Below, piece by piece: positions 24,868 through 33,762 of a stretch of DNA of 43,996 bases. A program made the translations under genes and the position numbers. A model generated the notes under the pieces. That model was given only the letters and a program-made list of their open reading frames with translations, was not told the origin of the DNA and ran no database searches. This DNA is from Crocinitomicaceae bacterium (GTDB taxonomy: Bacteria; Bacteroidota; Bacteroidia; Flavobacteriales_D; Sanyastnellaceae), in the NCBI GenBank assembly GCA_002693775.1, contig NZRP01000045.1:89014-133009 (forward strand), in the 5' to 3' direction. The stretch's first letter is position 1. The number at the start of each line of letters is the position of its first letter.

Positions 24868-25893
24868 ATGAAAAAATCGTTCATACGTAACATTTTCCTT
24901 CAAATCAGTGCAATTATATGTTCATTCTTTTTGATTTCATCAGCTGGTTGTGAGTCTCCTGAACCCGTGAAAGTGGTTATTCACACTGACTTTGGAGATA
25001 TGATCATTGAACTTTCAGACTCAACTCCTGGACACAGAGATAATTTCATAAAACTGGCAAATGAAGGATTTTACGATAACCTTTTATTCCACAGAGTAAT
25101 GGATGGCTTTATGATTCAGGGTGGAGATCCTGATAGTAAAGACGCACTACCTGGCCAAAGACTTGGATCTGGTGGACCTGGCTACACAATTCCAGCTGAG
25201 ATGAGAGCTGACCATCTTCACGTGAAAGGAGCACTCGCTGCTGCACGTCAAGGAGATTCATCTAATCCAACAAGAGCATCTTCAGGGTCTCAATTTTACA
25301 TCGTTCACGGAAAGACATATACGGGAGAGGAATTAGATAATATCATTGAGCGCAGCTCTCACATGACAATTGCTGGTTTCGAATACACTGACGAGCAGAA
25401 GGAGCTTTATTCAACTTTAGGCGGAGCCCCTTTCCTAGACATGAACTACACGGTGTTTGGCCAAGTGATTGAAGGCTTAGATGTTATCGATTCAATTGCT
25501 GCAGTTAGAACAGAAGGCAAACGCACTGCATCAGTTAGGCACATTCTTTTGAAGGCTGATAATGCATCTGATGAAGCTGAAATGGCAGCATTAAACGTTC
25601 AAGCAAATGAACTAATGGAGGCTATAAAAGGTGGAGCTGACTTCTGCGAGCTTGTAACACTTTACTCTAAGGATCCTGGATCAGTTAAAAACTGTGGAGC
25701 ATATATTGATTTCCCTGAAGGCCAAATGGTTCCAGCATTCAATGACTTCAGTTTTAACGAAGAAGTTGGTGCTTTAGGTGCAGTTGATACGAGATTTGGA
25801 GTTCATATTATTGAAGTGCTTAATCACGGTCATAAGTCGACAACAAATAGACCTGTAGAAGACGTTAGATTCAGCGTTGAGATTTTACAATAG
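24868..25893 (+). CDS. Lipoprotein peptidyl-prolyl isomerase: cyclophilin with nested parvulin domain
   Basis: A 341-residue lipoprotein (LISSAGC lipobox, C28) that should speed proline isomerisation during folding of exported proteins. Residues ~35-217 are a cyclophilin: LLFHRVMDGFMIQGGDP contains the catalytic Arg/Phe/Gln set, SGSQFYIVHG follows, and YTVFGQVIEGLDVIDSI ends it. Residues 221-323 are a parvulin domain (ASVRHILLKAD, GGADFCELVTLYSKDPG, FNDFSF, GVHIIEVL). The final NRPVEDVRFSVEIL is the last cyclophilin strand, so the parvulin sits inside the cyclophilin. The parvulin is about 57% identical to that of the PpiD-like protein in this window. pheS starts 2 bases after the stop. Confidence 0.92.
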   Translation: MKKSFIRNIFLQISAIICSFFLISSAGCESPEPVKVVIHTDFGDMIIELSDSTPGHRDNFIKLANEGFYDNLLFHRVMDGFMIQGGDPDSKDALPGQRLGSGGPGYTIPAEMRADHLHVKGALAAARQGDSSNPTRASSGSQFYIVHGKTYTGEELDNIIERSSHMTIAGFEYTDEQKELYSTLGGAPFLDMNYTVFGQVIEGLDVIDSIAAVRTEGKRTASVRHILLKADNASDEAEMAALNVQANELMEAIKGGADFCELVTLYSKDPGSVKNCGAYIDFPEGQMVPAFNDFSFNEEVGALGAVDTRFGVHIIEVLNHGHKSTTNRPVEDVRFSVEILQ

Positions 25894-25894
25894 A

Positions 25895-26917
25895 ATGAAA
25901 GAAGAACTAGAAGGGTTACTGGTAGATATTCAAGAGAGAACATTTGATTCGGCTGATGCCTTAGAAGCGTTCCGTATTGAGTATTTAGGTCGTAAGGGTA
26001 AGATGAAAGACCTTATGGCTCAGTTTCGAGATGTCGCACCTGAGAATAAAAGGGAGCTGGGCCCTCTGATCAACAAAGTGAAGACTTCTGTAGAAGAAAG
26101 AGTGGCTGAGGAGCAGTCGGCATTTCATCGCAAGGATGCTGTTAAGTCTAGCGGAATCGATGCTTCTCGTCCTGTAGGGGGATTTGCCCATGGAACTCAC
26201 CATCCACTTCAGGTGGTAAGACGTGAGATTCTAGGAATTTTCACTGATATGGGATTTAGTGTTGTAGAGGGACCGGAAATTGAGGATGACTGGCATGTGT
26301 TCAGCGGACTAAATTTCCCGCCGGAGCATCCTGCTCGAGATATGCAGGACACATTCTTTATTGAAAGAGAGCCTGATCTTTTATTGAGGACACATACTAG
26401 TTCCGTTCAGGTAAGAGAGATGGAGGAGAGGGAGCCACCTATGAGGATTATTATGCCAGGAAGGGTGTTTAGGAATGAGGCGATTTCTGCTAGAGCTCAC
26501 TGCATGTTCCACCAAATCGAAGGTTTGTACATCGCTGAGCATGTTTCGTTTGCTGATTTAAAGCAGACTCTACTGCACTTTGCTCAGAGGTTCTTTGGTG
26601 CTGACACTAAGATTAGACTTAGGCCTTCTTATTTTCCATTTACTGAGCCCAGCGCTGAGGTTGATGTGTATTGGGGGCTTGAGACAGAGGTCGATAAGCG
26701 AATCACTAAGGGAACGGGCTGGCTGGAGATTTTAGGATGCGGAATGGTTGACCCAAATGTTCTTGAAGCCAGTGGTATAGATTCGAAAAAGTATAGCGGT
26801 TTTGCATTTGGGATGGGTATTGAAAGAATTACAATGCTTAGATATCAAATTGGAGATCTAAGATTATTCTTTGAGAACGACAAGCGTTTTCTGGATCAAT
26901 TCTCAGGCGAGAGATAA
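25895..26917 (+). CDS. pheS: Phenylalanine-tRNA ligase alpha subunit
   Basis: The catalytic alpha subunit of PheRS, 340 residues from the ATG at 25895. A TTG six codons upstream would overlap the previous gene and is not needed. The N-terminal coiled coil is followed by the class II core: motif 1 region (THHPLQVVRREI), motif 2 (MPGRVFRNEAISARAHCMFHQIEG, given in part as GRVFRNEA) and motif 3 (FGMGIERITML). It pairs with pheT, which lies on the opposite strand 4 kb upstream; many bacteria have pheST as one operon. It likely shares a transcript with the isomerase gene before it. Confidence 0.97.
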   Translation: MKEELEGLLVDIQERTFDSADALEAFRIEYLGRKGKMKDLMAQFRDVAPENKRELGPLINKVKTSVEERVAEEQSAFHRKDAVKSSGIDASRPVGGFAHGTHHPLQVVRREILGIFTDMGFSVVEGPEIEDDWHVFSGLNFPPEHPARDMQDTFFIEREPDLLLRTHTSSVQVREMEEREPPMRIIMPGRVFRNEAISARAHCMFHQIEGLYIAEHVSFADLKQTLLHFAQRFFGADTKIRLRPSYFPFTEPSAEVDVYWGLETEVDKRITKGTGWLEILGCGMVDPNVLEASGIDSKKYSGFAFGMGIERITMLRYQIGDLRLFFENDKRFLDQFSGER

Positions 26918-26943
26918 GGAAAGATAAAAGTGTTAGATAGGGA

Positions 26944-27945
26944 CTATCGCTCGCTGTAAACTACCGACAACACTGTTTCACCTACTTCTTGCAGTGTCTG
27001 TACCTCTATGATGTCCATGTTGTCAGCGTGCGTATGGTGGAAGAATCCGTATCCCATAGTCCTGACGTTCATCCTGTAGTCGACTATGTTTGCTGAAGGC
27101 ACCCCAGCGAATTCACTTACAAATAGATTATCGTCTATAGTTGGAGGAGTTTCTTCATTTAAGAATCTGCTCTCATATCCTAATTCTTTAGCCCTAGTCC
27201 AAACCTTCCTCACCACATGAGGCGCATGCTTCATCGAAGTGCCTTCTTTATTAAACTCTGCATCCTTAGCGCCAACCATATCAAGCAATATCCCATACCT
27301 TGCCCTATATCCGTAGCGATGTGGTTCTTGCGACCAGTACTGAGAACCTAGGCACCAATCCATGTAGTCAGTTTGCATTGAAGGAGCCCCGTTTGGCTTC
27401 CCGTAATCCTCTCCGTCGAAGAAAATAATATCAACCCCTACTTCGGCAGGTTTCAAGCTTAGCCTTCTCGCAATTTCCAGCAATACGCCCACTCCAGAAC
27501 CTCCATCATTTGCCCCATCAATTGGAACATCAACCCTTACGCTATCCTTATCTGCAAACGGCCTAGTATCCCAGTGAGCATAGAGAAGAACCCTCGATCT
27601 CGCCTTAGTATTAAACTGCCCAATGATGTTCTGAAGCTCTAATAGCTTCCCATCAAAAGCGCGTGCGCGGAAGTTTTGGACTACAACTTCAGCCCCATAT
27701 TTCTCAAGCTCAGAAGCCAACCATTCTCCGCATGCATCGTGTTCAGGCGTGTTAGGCACACGAGGCCCAAATCCAACCTGCTTCTGAATGAATGCATATG
27801 CTGAATCACCTGAAAAATCGGGCGCAACAACTGATTCCACTTTAGGAGGTGGGGGAGTTGTTTTGTTTTCGCTAGAATCACCGCATGAGTAGAGGGCAAC
27901 AATTGCAAAAAGCGCAAAAACTTGTATGAACTTCAAGTGTTTCAT
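26944..27945 (-). CDS. M28 family metallopeptidase / glutaminyl cyclase-like lipoprotein
   Basis: A 333-residue lipoprotein (FAIVALYSC lipobox), followed by a proline-rich spacer (TTPPPPK) and an M28 zinc-hydrolase fold. Zinc-site motifs are YAHWDTRPFAD, GANDGGSGVG, FFDGEDYG and a late histidine in FFHHTHAD. The pattern of VGFGPRVPNTPEHDACGEWL at the start resembles bacterial glutaminyl-peptide cyclotransferase relatives, which share the aminopeptidase fold. Either N-terminal pyroglutamate formation or aminopeptidase activity is possible. It is anchored in the envelope. It converges with pheS across 26 bases that hold only a short inverted repeat, GATAGGGACTATC. Confidence 0.88.
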   Translation of the reverse strand: MKHLKFIQVFALFAIVALYSCGDSSENKTTPPPPKVESVVAPDFSGDSAYAFIQKQVGFGPRVPNTPEHDACGEWLASELEKYGAEVVVQNFRARAFDGKLLELQNIIGQFNTKARSRVLLYAHWDTRPFADKDSVRVDVPIDGANDGGSGVGVLLEIARRLSLKPAEVGVDIIFFDGEDYGKPNGAPSMQTDYMDWCLGSQYWSQEPHRYGYRARYGILLDMVGAKDAEFNKEGTSMKHAPHVVRKVWTRAKELGYESRFLNEETPPTIDDNLFVSEFAGVPSANIVDYRMNVRTMGYGFFHHTHADNMDIIEVQTLQEVGETVLSVVYSER

Positions 27946-27952
27946 ACGAGAT

Positions 27953-29434
27953 TTAATCGTGTGACCACGAGCTTCCGTCCTTACTGTCTTTTACTGTAAC
28001 ACCCAGCTCAGAAAGTGTGTTTCTGATTCTGTCTGCACTAGCCCAATCTTTGTTAGACTTAGCGTCTGATCTAAGCTCTACTAATAAGTCTAGTAAGTTA
28101 GATGCAAGATCCTCAGATCCTTCAGCAGATCCTTTAGATCCCTCCTCTACAAGGCCCAGCACATCTTTCATAAACCCAGAGTAAAGAACTTTAAGATTTG
28201 AGATTTGGGTTGAGCTTAATGAGATTCTACCATCTACTGCTGAGTTGATTGTTTTCACCCCTTCGAATAGTGATGCTATAAGAATAGGAGTGTTGAAGTC
28301 GTCATTCATAGCAGCGTAGCACTTGTCTGAAAGCGCCGTGAAGTTGAAATCGGTGTTTTCTTCTCCGCCTACGAGTTTTCCAAGAGCTTCAACTGCGTTT
28401 GTTAGTTTAGACAGACCCTTTTCAGCAGCTTGAAGTGCTTCATTAGAGAAATCTAGTGTGCTTGCATAATGCCCCATAAGCATGAAGAACCTCACTGTCA
28501 TAGGTGAGTAGCCTCGCTCAAGAAGTTTATGGTTTCCAGTAATCAGCTCGTCTGGAGTGAAGCCGTTTCCCTCTGATTTGGCCATTTTTCTTCCATTAAC
28601 AGTGAGCATGTTTCCGTGAATCCAGTAGCGAACAGGGTTGGGAGTTTTATTGGCTCCAATGTTTTGGGCTATCTCACATTCGTGGTGAGGAAACTTAAGA
28701 TCCATTCCTCCTCCATGAATATCAAACTCTTCACCAAGGTATTTAGTACTCATAACTGAACACTCTAAATGCCACCCCGGGAAGCCAATTCCCCAAGGCG
28801 AAGGCCAACGCATCAAGTGACTATCATCAGCCTTCTTCCAAAGAGCAAAGTCAAGTGGATCCTTCTTTTCAGATTGTCCATCAAGGTCACGAGTATTGCT
28901 AAGAAGCTCATCGATTTTCCTTCCAGACAATTCTCCATAAGGGTAGTCTTCACTGAATTTTCTAACGCTGAAATAAATGCTCCCGTTCACCTCATATGCA
29001 TATCCGTTTTCAAGAATCTTCTCAATAGAGCTAATTTGCTCAATGATATGACCAGTTGCTGTCGGTTCAATTGATGGAGGAAGGATGTTGAATACCCTCA
29101 TCACATCGTGAAAGTCATTTGTGTACTTCTGCACTATCTCCATAGGCTCAAGCTTCTGCAGCCTAGCCATCTTACCAATCTTATCCTCGCCATCTTCAGC
29201 GTCGCCAACAAGGTGACCTACATCAGTAATGTTTCTAACGTATCTAACCTTGTACCCGATAAACTCTAAATACCTGTATATAACGTCGAACGAAAGGAAT
29301 GTTCTCACATTGCCTAGATGTACATTGCTATAAACAGTGGGTCCACATACGTACATACCAACGTGTGGAGCATTTAACGGTTCGAATAATTCCTTTTTGC
29401 GACTGAGGCTGTTCTGAATGTGCAGTGGTTGCAT
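27953..29434 (-). CDS. cysS: Cysteine-tRNA ligase
   Basis: A 493-residue class I synthetase that charges tRNA-Cys. The N-terminal zinc cysteine and HIGH-type motif are in [18 protein letters not shown], other zinc ligands are in GWHLECSVM and HHECEIAQ, and the KMSKS loop reads [10 protein letters not shown]-terminal anticodon-binding helical region ends in [19 protein letters not shown], the usual CysRS tail. It is full length. The M28 gene follows after 7 bases on the same strand, suggesting co-transcription. Confidence 0.97.
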   Translation of the reverse strand: MQPLHIQNSLSRKKELFEPLNAPHVGMYVCGPTVYSNVHLGNVRTFLSFDVIYRYLEFIGYKVRYVRNITDVGHLVGDAEDGEDKIGKMARLQKLEPMEIVQKYTNDFHDVMRVFNILPPSIEPTATGHIIEQISSIEKILENGYAYEVNGSIYFSVRKFSEDYPYGELSGRKIDELLSNTRDLDGQSEKKDPLDFALWKKADDSHLMRWPSPWGIGFPGWHLECSVMSTKYLGEEFDIHGGGMDLKFPHHECEIAQNIGANKTPNPVRYWIHGNMLTVNGRKMAKSEGNGFTPDELITGNHKLLERGYSPMTVRFFMLMGHYASTLDFSNEALQAAEKGLSKLTNAVEALGKLVGGEENTDFNFTALSDKCYAAMNDDFNTPILIASLFEGVKTINSAVDGRISLSSTQISNLKVLYSGFMKDVLGLVEEGSKGSAEGSEDLASNLLDLLVELRSDAKSNKDWASADRIRNTLSELGVTVKDSKDGSSWSHD

Positions 29435-29472
29435 TTGTTAGAATTTGAGCTACAAAGATAACGAGTGTAATG

Positions 29473-30411
29473 CTAGTTCCTTAGAGCATTTAACATAGCT
29501 TCTACAAGCTCTTTAACGCCCAATTCTGATTTCCATCCCCATTCTTCTCTTGCAGTTGTATCGTCTATGCTGTTAGGCCAAGACGCGGCAATATTTTGTC
29601 TATGATCTGGATTGTAAGATATTTTAAAACCAGGGATAACCCTTACAATCTCCTCCGTCAACTCTTTAGGAGTGAATGAACATCCACTCAAATTATAAGA
29701 TGTCCTAAGCTTTATGCTGTCAGCTGGAGCTGCCATCAAATCAAGAGTTGCTCTAATTGCATCATCCATATGCATCATAGGTAGAGCCTCATCAGGGTTT
29801 AAATAGCAGTCAAACTCCACTCCCTCAAGAGCTTTATAAAAAACATCAACAGCATAATCCGTGGTGCCTCCTCCAGGCAAAGACCTATGCCCAATAAGAC
29901 CTGGATATCTTAAGCTTCTAACATCTACACCGTATTTTTCAAAGTAGTAATTACACCAAAGCTCCCCTGATACCTTTGATACCCCATAAATAGTTGTTGG
30001 ATCACAAAAAGTATCCTGCGGAGTTCCATCCTTAGGAGCCTCAGGGCCAAACACAGCTATCGAACTAGGCCAAAACACCTTCTCCACCAACCCATCTTTA
30101 GCGCACTCTAACACATTAATAAGACTCTTCATATTTAGGTCCCAAGCTGATACGGGATTGATCTCTCCCTTAGCTGACAACATAGCAACAAGTTGATATA
30201 CAGTGCTATATTCTCCTTTTTTAAGAATATCTCTCAAAGCTTTGGAGTCAGTTGAGTCTAATTCAACAAACTCACTTCTATTAGCTAATTCATCATCACT
30301 TTTCCTGAGATCACAAATTGTAACTGACTCGATTCCATAGCGCTCTTGTAACCCCAGGGTTAATTCTATCCCTAACTGTCCAGAGGCTCCTATAACTAGG
30401 TGTTTTCTCAT
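29473..30411 (-). CDS. NAD-dependent epimerase/dehydratase, L-threonine 3-dehydrogenase-like SDR
   Basis: An extended short-chain dehydrogenase of about 312 residues. The ATG at 30411 (MRKHLVIGASGQLG) starts right at the Rossmann fold; the frame extends 33 codons upstream but would overlap queA on the other strand. It has the glycine motif GASGQLG, the catalytic YGVSK, and MMHMDDAIRATLDLM. This pattern is that of the SDR-type L-threonine dehydrogenase known from flavobacteria, which oxidises L-threonine to 2-amino-3-ketobutyrate, but UDP-sugar epimerases are close relatives. The partner gene (glycine C-acetyltransferase) is not nearby. Confidence 0.85.
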   Translation of the reverse strand: MRKHLVIGASGQLGIELTLGLQERYGIESVTICDLRKSDDELANRSEFVELDSTDSKALRDILKKGEYSTVYQLVAMLSAKGEINPVSAWDLNMKSLINVLECAKDGLVEKVFWPSSIAVFGPEAPKDGTPQDTFCDPTTIYGVSKVSGELWCNYYFEKYGVDVRSLRYPGLIGHRSLPGGGTTDYAVDVFYKALEGVEFDCYLNPDEALPMMHMDDAIRATLDLMAAPADSIKLRTSYNLSGCSFTPKELTEEIVRVIPGFKISYNPDHRQNIAASWPNSIDDTTAREEWGWKSELGVKELVEAMLNALRN

Positions 30412-30442
30412 TGCGATGTGAAGGTAAGTAGGGATACCTTTG
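30411..30442 (+). promoter_or_regulatory. Predicted queA promoter close to the start codon
   Basis: TTG (30411-30413), 21 bases, then TACCTTTG (30435-30442), an exact TAnnTTTG. The queA ATG begins at 30447, only 4 bases after the element, which would place the transcription start at or next to the start codon. Confidence 0.45.
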
Positions 30443-30446
30443 GAAA

Positions 30447-31661
30447 ATGCATTCAAGTGACTTTGATTATGAACTGCCTGATGAAAAAATTGCAAAACAT
30501 CCGGTATCACCTAGGCGAGTAGCAAGGCTACTTAAAGCCTCTTCGCCCAGTTCTATTACTCACCATACTTTTGAACATCTTCCAAAGATTCTAGACGAGC
30601 ACGGTTGCGATGGTTTGTGGGTGAATGATACTAAGGTTCTACAAGCAAGATTATACATGCTTAAACCTACAGGTGGTAGACTTGAAATCTTCTTGCTTGA
30701 ACCTTTAGATGGTGTTGCTGAGCAGGCACTTTCTGCTACTAAGGGAAGTTCATGGCGATGCATGGTACGTGGAGGTAGAAAGTGGACTTCCGGATATGCT
30801 TCAATACAGCTTGGTGATATCGTTTTAGAGGCAAGACCCATTCACCCTGAAGAGGGACTTGTTAAAGAGGAGGGAGGCACCTTTAAGTTGACCTTTTCTT
30901 TTACAGGAGCTGATTGCATGGGTGATGTGTTAGATAAGCTGGGAAAAATGCCGCTTCCACCTTATATGAAAAGGGAGTCTGAGGATAGCGATAAAGATGA
31001 ATACCAAACCGTCTTTGCTAGGCTTCCAGGATCAGTTGCAGCTCCTACAGCTGGACTACATTATGACGATGTATTGTTGTCAGACCTGGAACAAATCGGT
31101 CTACCATTAAGTAGGTTAACGCTTCACGTGGGAGCAGGAACGTTTAAACCACTTTCTGCAGGTGCTATTGAATCACACCATATGCATGCTGAAAGATGTG
31201 TGCTTACATACTCAACACTTCAACTGCTTAGATCACAAAATAGACGAATCGCAACTGGAACTACAACTCTAAGAACATTAGAAAGTGTATATTGGATGGC
31301 AGTCTATCACAAGACTAATGGGACGTTCCCTGACATCCTTCCGCAGTGGACACCATATGAACTTGATGATTTCAATATGAGCTATGAAGATGCTCTTGAT
31401 TATCTTATGGAATTAATTCCAAATGAAGGCCTCTGGACTTTTAAAACTCGTATAATGATAAAGCCCGGATACAGAATTAGATCTATATCCGGACTTATTA
31501 CGAATTTCCATCAACCGAATAGCACACTTTTATGCTTGGTAGCTGCCTGTTTAGAATCTGCCGGTTTCCAGCAGAGTTGGCTTGAGCTTTATGATGTTGC
31601 TCTTGAAGAGCAGTATAGGTTTTTAAGCTATGGAGACGGTTGTCTCATTGAGCTTAAATAG
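30447..31661 (+). CDS. queA: S-adenosylmethionine:tRNA ribosyltransferase-isomerase
   Basis: A 404-residue enzyme that transfers and isomerises the ribosyl part of SAM onto preQ1 in tRNA, giving epoxyqueuosine. Its signature segments are LPDEKIAKHPVSPR at the start, WVNDTKVLQARL, the central DEYQTVFARLPGSVAAPTAGLHY, LTLHVGAGTFKPL, TGTTTLRTLES and GLITNFHQPNSTLL. It is somewhat longer than the ~350 residues of E. coli QueA. It diverges from the SDR gene with 35 bases between starts, and converges with the PpiD-like gene with only two bases between stops. Confidence 0.96.
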   Translation: MHSSDFDYELPDEKIAKHPVSPRRVARLLKASSPSSITHHTFEHLPKILDEHGCDGLWVNDTKVLQARLYMLKPTGGRLEIFLLEPLDGVAEQALSATKGSSWRCMVRGGRKWTSGYASIQLGDIVLEARPIHPEEGLVKEEGGTFKLTFSFTGADCMGDVLDKLGKMPLPPYMKRESEDSDKDEYQTVFARLPGSVAAPTAGLHYDDVLLSDLEQIGLPLSRLTLHVGAGTFKPLSAGAIESHHMHAERCVLTYSTLQLLRSQNRRIATGTTTLRTLESVYWMAVYHKTNGTFPDILPQWTPYELDDFNMSYEDALDYLMELIPNEGLWTFKTRIMIKPGYRIRSISGLITNFHQPNSTLLCLVAACLESAGFQQSWLELYDVALEEQYRFLSYGDGCLIELK

Positions 31662-31663
31662 GC

Positions 31664-33712
31664 TTATTTATATCTGTTGTCCTCAACGCCAGCAGCTTCA
31701 TTCATTCCATTAGTAACGGCGATTGAAAGTCCACTCTTAGCTCTAGTAACAAGTGCTGTTTGCTCTTCTAAGAAGTCAGTCTTCTCATCAGCAGGAGTTA
31801 CTGTTTTAGGAGCAATTACCCAAATACCGCTCTCGCCAATAATAGGGTTAGACATGTTTCCTTCAGGAATTGAGAATGAAGAACCAACCACAATAGGTTC
31901 AGCACCTGCACCTGATCCCGAAACAGCAGATGTCTTCATGTTTGCATTGAATGCTGTTCTTACAGGCTCACTAATTACCTCAGCGATTTCTTCAAGATTA
32001 TTGCCATTCATTAGCTCTGCGTAAAGCTCGCCTTTAGCTTGCTTTATAGCTCCAGATCTCATTTGTTCTTCAACAGCTGCAAATTGTGGCTCACCTTTTT
32101 TCTTAATCATATCAACAACAACGATTACGTATTGCTTGTCAGTTTTAATTGGGTGAGATATCTCTCCTTCCTCAGCTCTGTATACCCAGTTTACGATCTC
32201 TGAAGCATTTCTAATACCAGAAAGAGACTTAGCTCCTCTGATAATGTTCACAGCTTCACTTGTTACGAATCCAGCTTCTTCTGCAGCTGTTACTATCTCT
32301 TCTTTAGTTTCATTCGATACAGCAAACTCAATAGCTTCGTTGTATGTGTTTCTTCTTGTAGAATCAGATGCTGCAATTTGTCTAGTGATAAAAGCAACTT
32401 CTGCTTCCTCAATCTTGTAACGACGGTCAAGTACTTCAATTACGTGAACACCGTATGAAGTCTCAACTGATCCAATAGATCCAACTCTTCTGTTAAAGCT
32501 GAAGTCGTTAAATGGCTTAACCATTTGGCCTTGAGGGAAGAATTCGTATACACCTCCATTGCTCTTAGAGCCTGGGTCGTCGCTGTAACGTGCCGCAAGT
32601 GTACCGAAGTCTTGACCACCTTTGATTACTCTAACAAGGCTATCTGCTTTTGCGTTAAGCTTAGCCATTTCATACGCGTCATTTACATCCTTAGCTTGAA
32701 GAAGTATATGTCTAACAGATGCAGCTGTGTCTGGTACCATAGTTCTTCCAAGAACGTTTGCAACAATCATTTGGTCTCCCTTAGAATATGGTCCAACCAT
32801 AGATCCAACCTTCACATCAAAAAATGATGATTCATCAGCATTTGTTTCTACCATTGACTTTCTAACTGAAGTAACAGTTCCAGATACATCAGATTCAGCG
32901 AAAGCTTTCTTGTCATCAAAGTTGCTCCAAGAATCCTTTAGATCTTGAAGATCTTTATTTATAGCATCAATATCTTCAACTGATGCACCAAATGGAATCT
33001 TGATAAGAGTAATATCTCTTCCTTCGTTCTTCTGCTCGAACTCTTTATCTGATTTGTGATCGTTGAAGTAATCCATAACATCGCTTTCAGTAACGTTCAC
33101 AGCGCTATCAGGAATGTTCTTGAATAATTTTACTACATATCGAAACTCTGATTTGTTGTTAGCGTGTAGGTAATCATATTTGCCTTCAAGAGAATTAGCA
33201 TAAACACCTTTGTTAATCAACGCTTCAAACTTTTCTCGCTTACGCTTAGAGATAATTACGTTTTTGTATCGGATAAACATCTTCTTGCCTTCATCAGTAG
33301 AGAGCATTGCGTTGAAGTTGTTTACCCAGTTCTCCTTTGCAGGACCGTTACTGTAAAATGCTCTTGACATGTATCCAGAGTCAATGTCTCCAAATATAAT
33401 TTCCTCAAACTCTTCGTTTGTCACGGTGAGTCCAATTGATGAAAACTCATCTGCAAGAACAATATCAGTAGCTATATCATTCCACACTTCATCTGCAAGT
33501 CCGTCACCAGTAAAGCCCAAGCTTCTTCTGTTGTCCAATGCTGATTGGTATTCTGGTAAAGAGATTGTTACTCCGTTAGCACTACCAGCACCGTTGTCAG
33601 AAAATAAGTTTGGGCCAGTTAATAATGAAGTTATGAGGAATAAAATCATTGCTCCTCCTATAATAATAAGGAGTAAGATTTTTTGATCACGAATTTTTTG
33701 AATCATAGCCAT
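31664..33712 (-). CDS. PpiD/SurA-like membrane-anchored peptidyl-prolyl isomerase chaperone
   Basis: A 682-residue periplasmic folding factor held by one N-terminal helix (KILLLIIIGGAMILFLITSLL). A SurA_N_3-like chaperone region follows. A parvulin domain lies at residues 331-433 (ASVRHILLQAK, GGQDFGTLAARYSDDPG, FNDFSF, YGVHVIEVL), and a second, degenerate parvulin-like part follows near the C-terminus. PpiD homologues sit at the translocon and help newly exported proteins. This gene leads a minus-strand envelope group (CNNM, lptC, OMPs), a layout I associate with Bacteroidota. Its parvulin is the closest visible relative of the one nested in the cyclophilin at 24868. Confidence 0.92.
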   Translation of the reverse strand: MAMIQKIRDQKILLLIIIGGAMILFLITSLLTGPNLFSDNGAGSANGVTISLPEYQSALDNRRSLGFTGDGLADEVWNDIATDIVLADEFSSIGLTVTNEEFEEIIFGDIDSGYMSRAFYSNGPAKENWVNNFNAMLSTDEGKKMFIRYKNVIISKRKREKFEALINKGVYANSLEGKYDYLHANNKSEFRYVVKLFKNIPDSAVNVTESDVMDYFNDHKSDKEFEQKNEGRDITLIKIPFGASVEDIDAINKDLQDLKDSWSNFDDKKAFAESDVSGTVTSVRKSMVETNADESSFFDVKVGSMVGPYSKGDQMIVANVLGRTMVPDTAASVRHILLQAKDVNDAYEMAKLNAKADSLVRVIKGGQDFGTLAARYSDDPGSKSNGGVYEFFPQGQMVKPFNDFSFNRRVGSIGSVETSYGVHVIEVLDRRYKIEEAEVAFITRQIAASDSTRRNTYNEAIEFAVSNETKEEIVTAAEEAGFVTSEAVNIIRGAKSLSGIRNASEIVNWVYRAEEGEISHPIKTDKQYVIVVVDMIKKKGEPQFAAVEEQMRSGAIKQAKGELYAELMNGNNLEEIAEVISEPVRTAFNANMKTSAVSGSGAGAEPIVVGSSFSIPEGNMSNPIIGESGIWVIAPKTVTPADEKTDFLEEQTALVTRAKSGLSIAVTNGMNEAAGVEDNRYK

Positions 33713-33762
33713 AGTAAGACCTTTTAAATATCAGGTGCGCGAAGATAAGAAAATCTACCTAT

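Noticed and set aside
26918-26943. A terminator between pheS and the M28 gene
   Set aside because: Only a five-base stem (GATAG/CTATC) without a T-run can be drawn.
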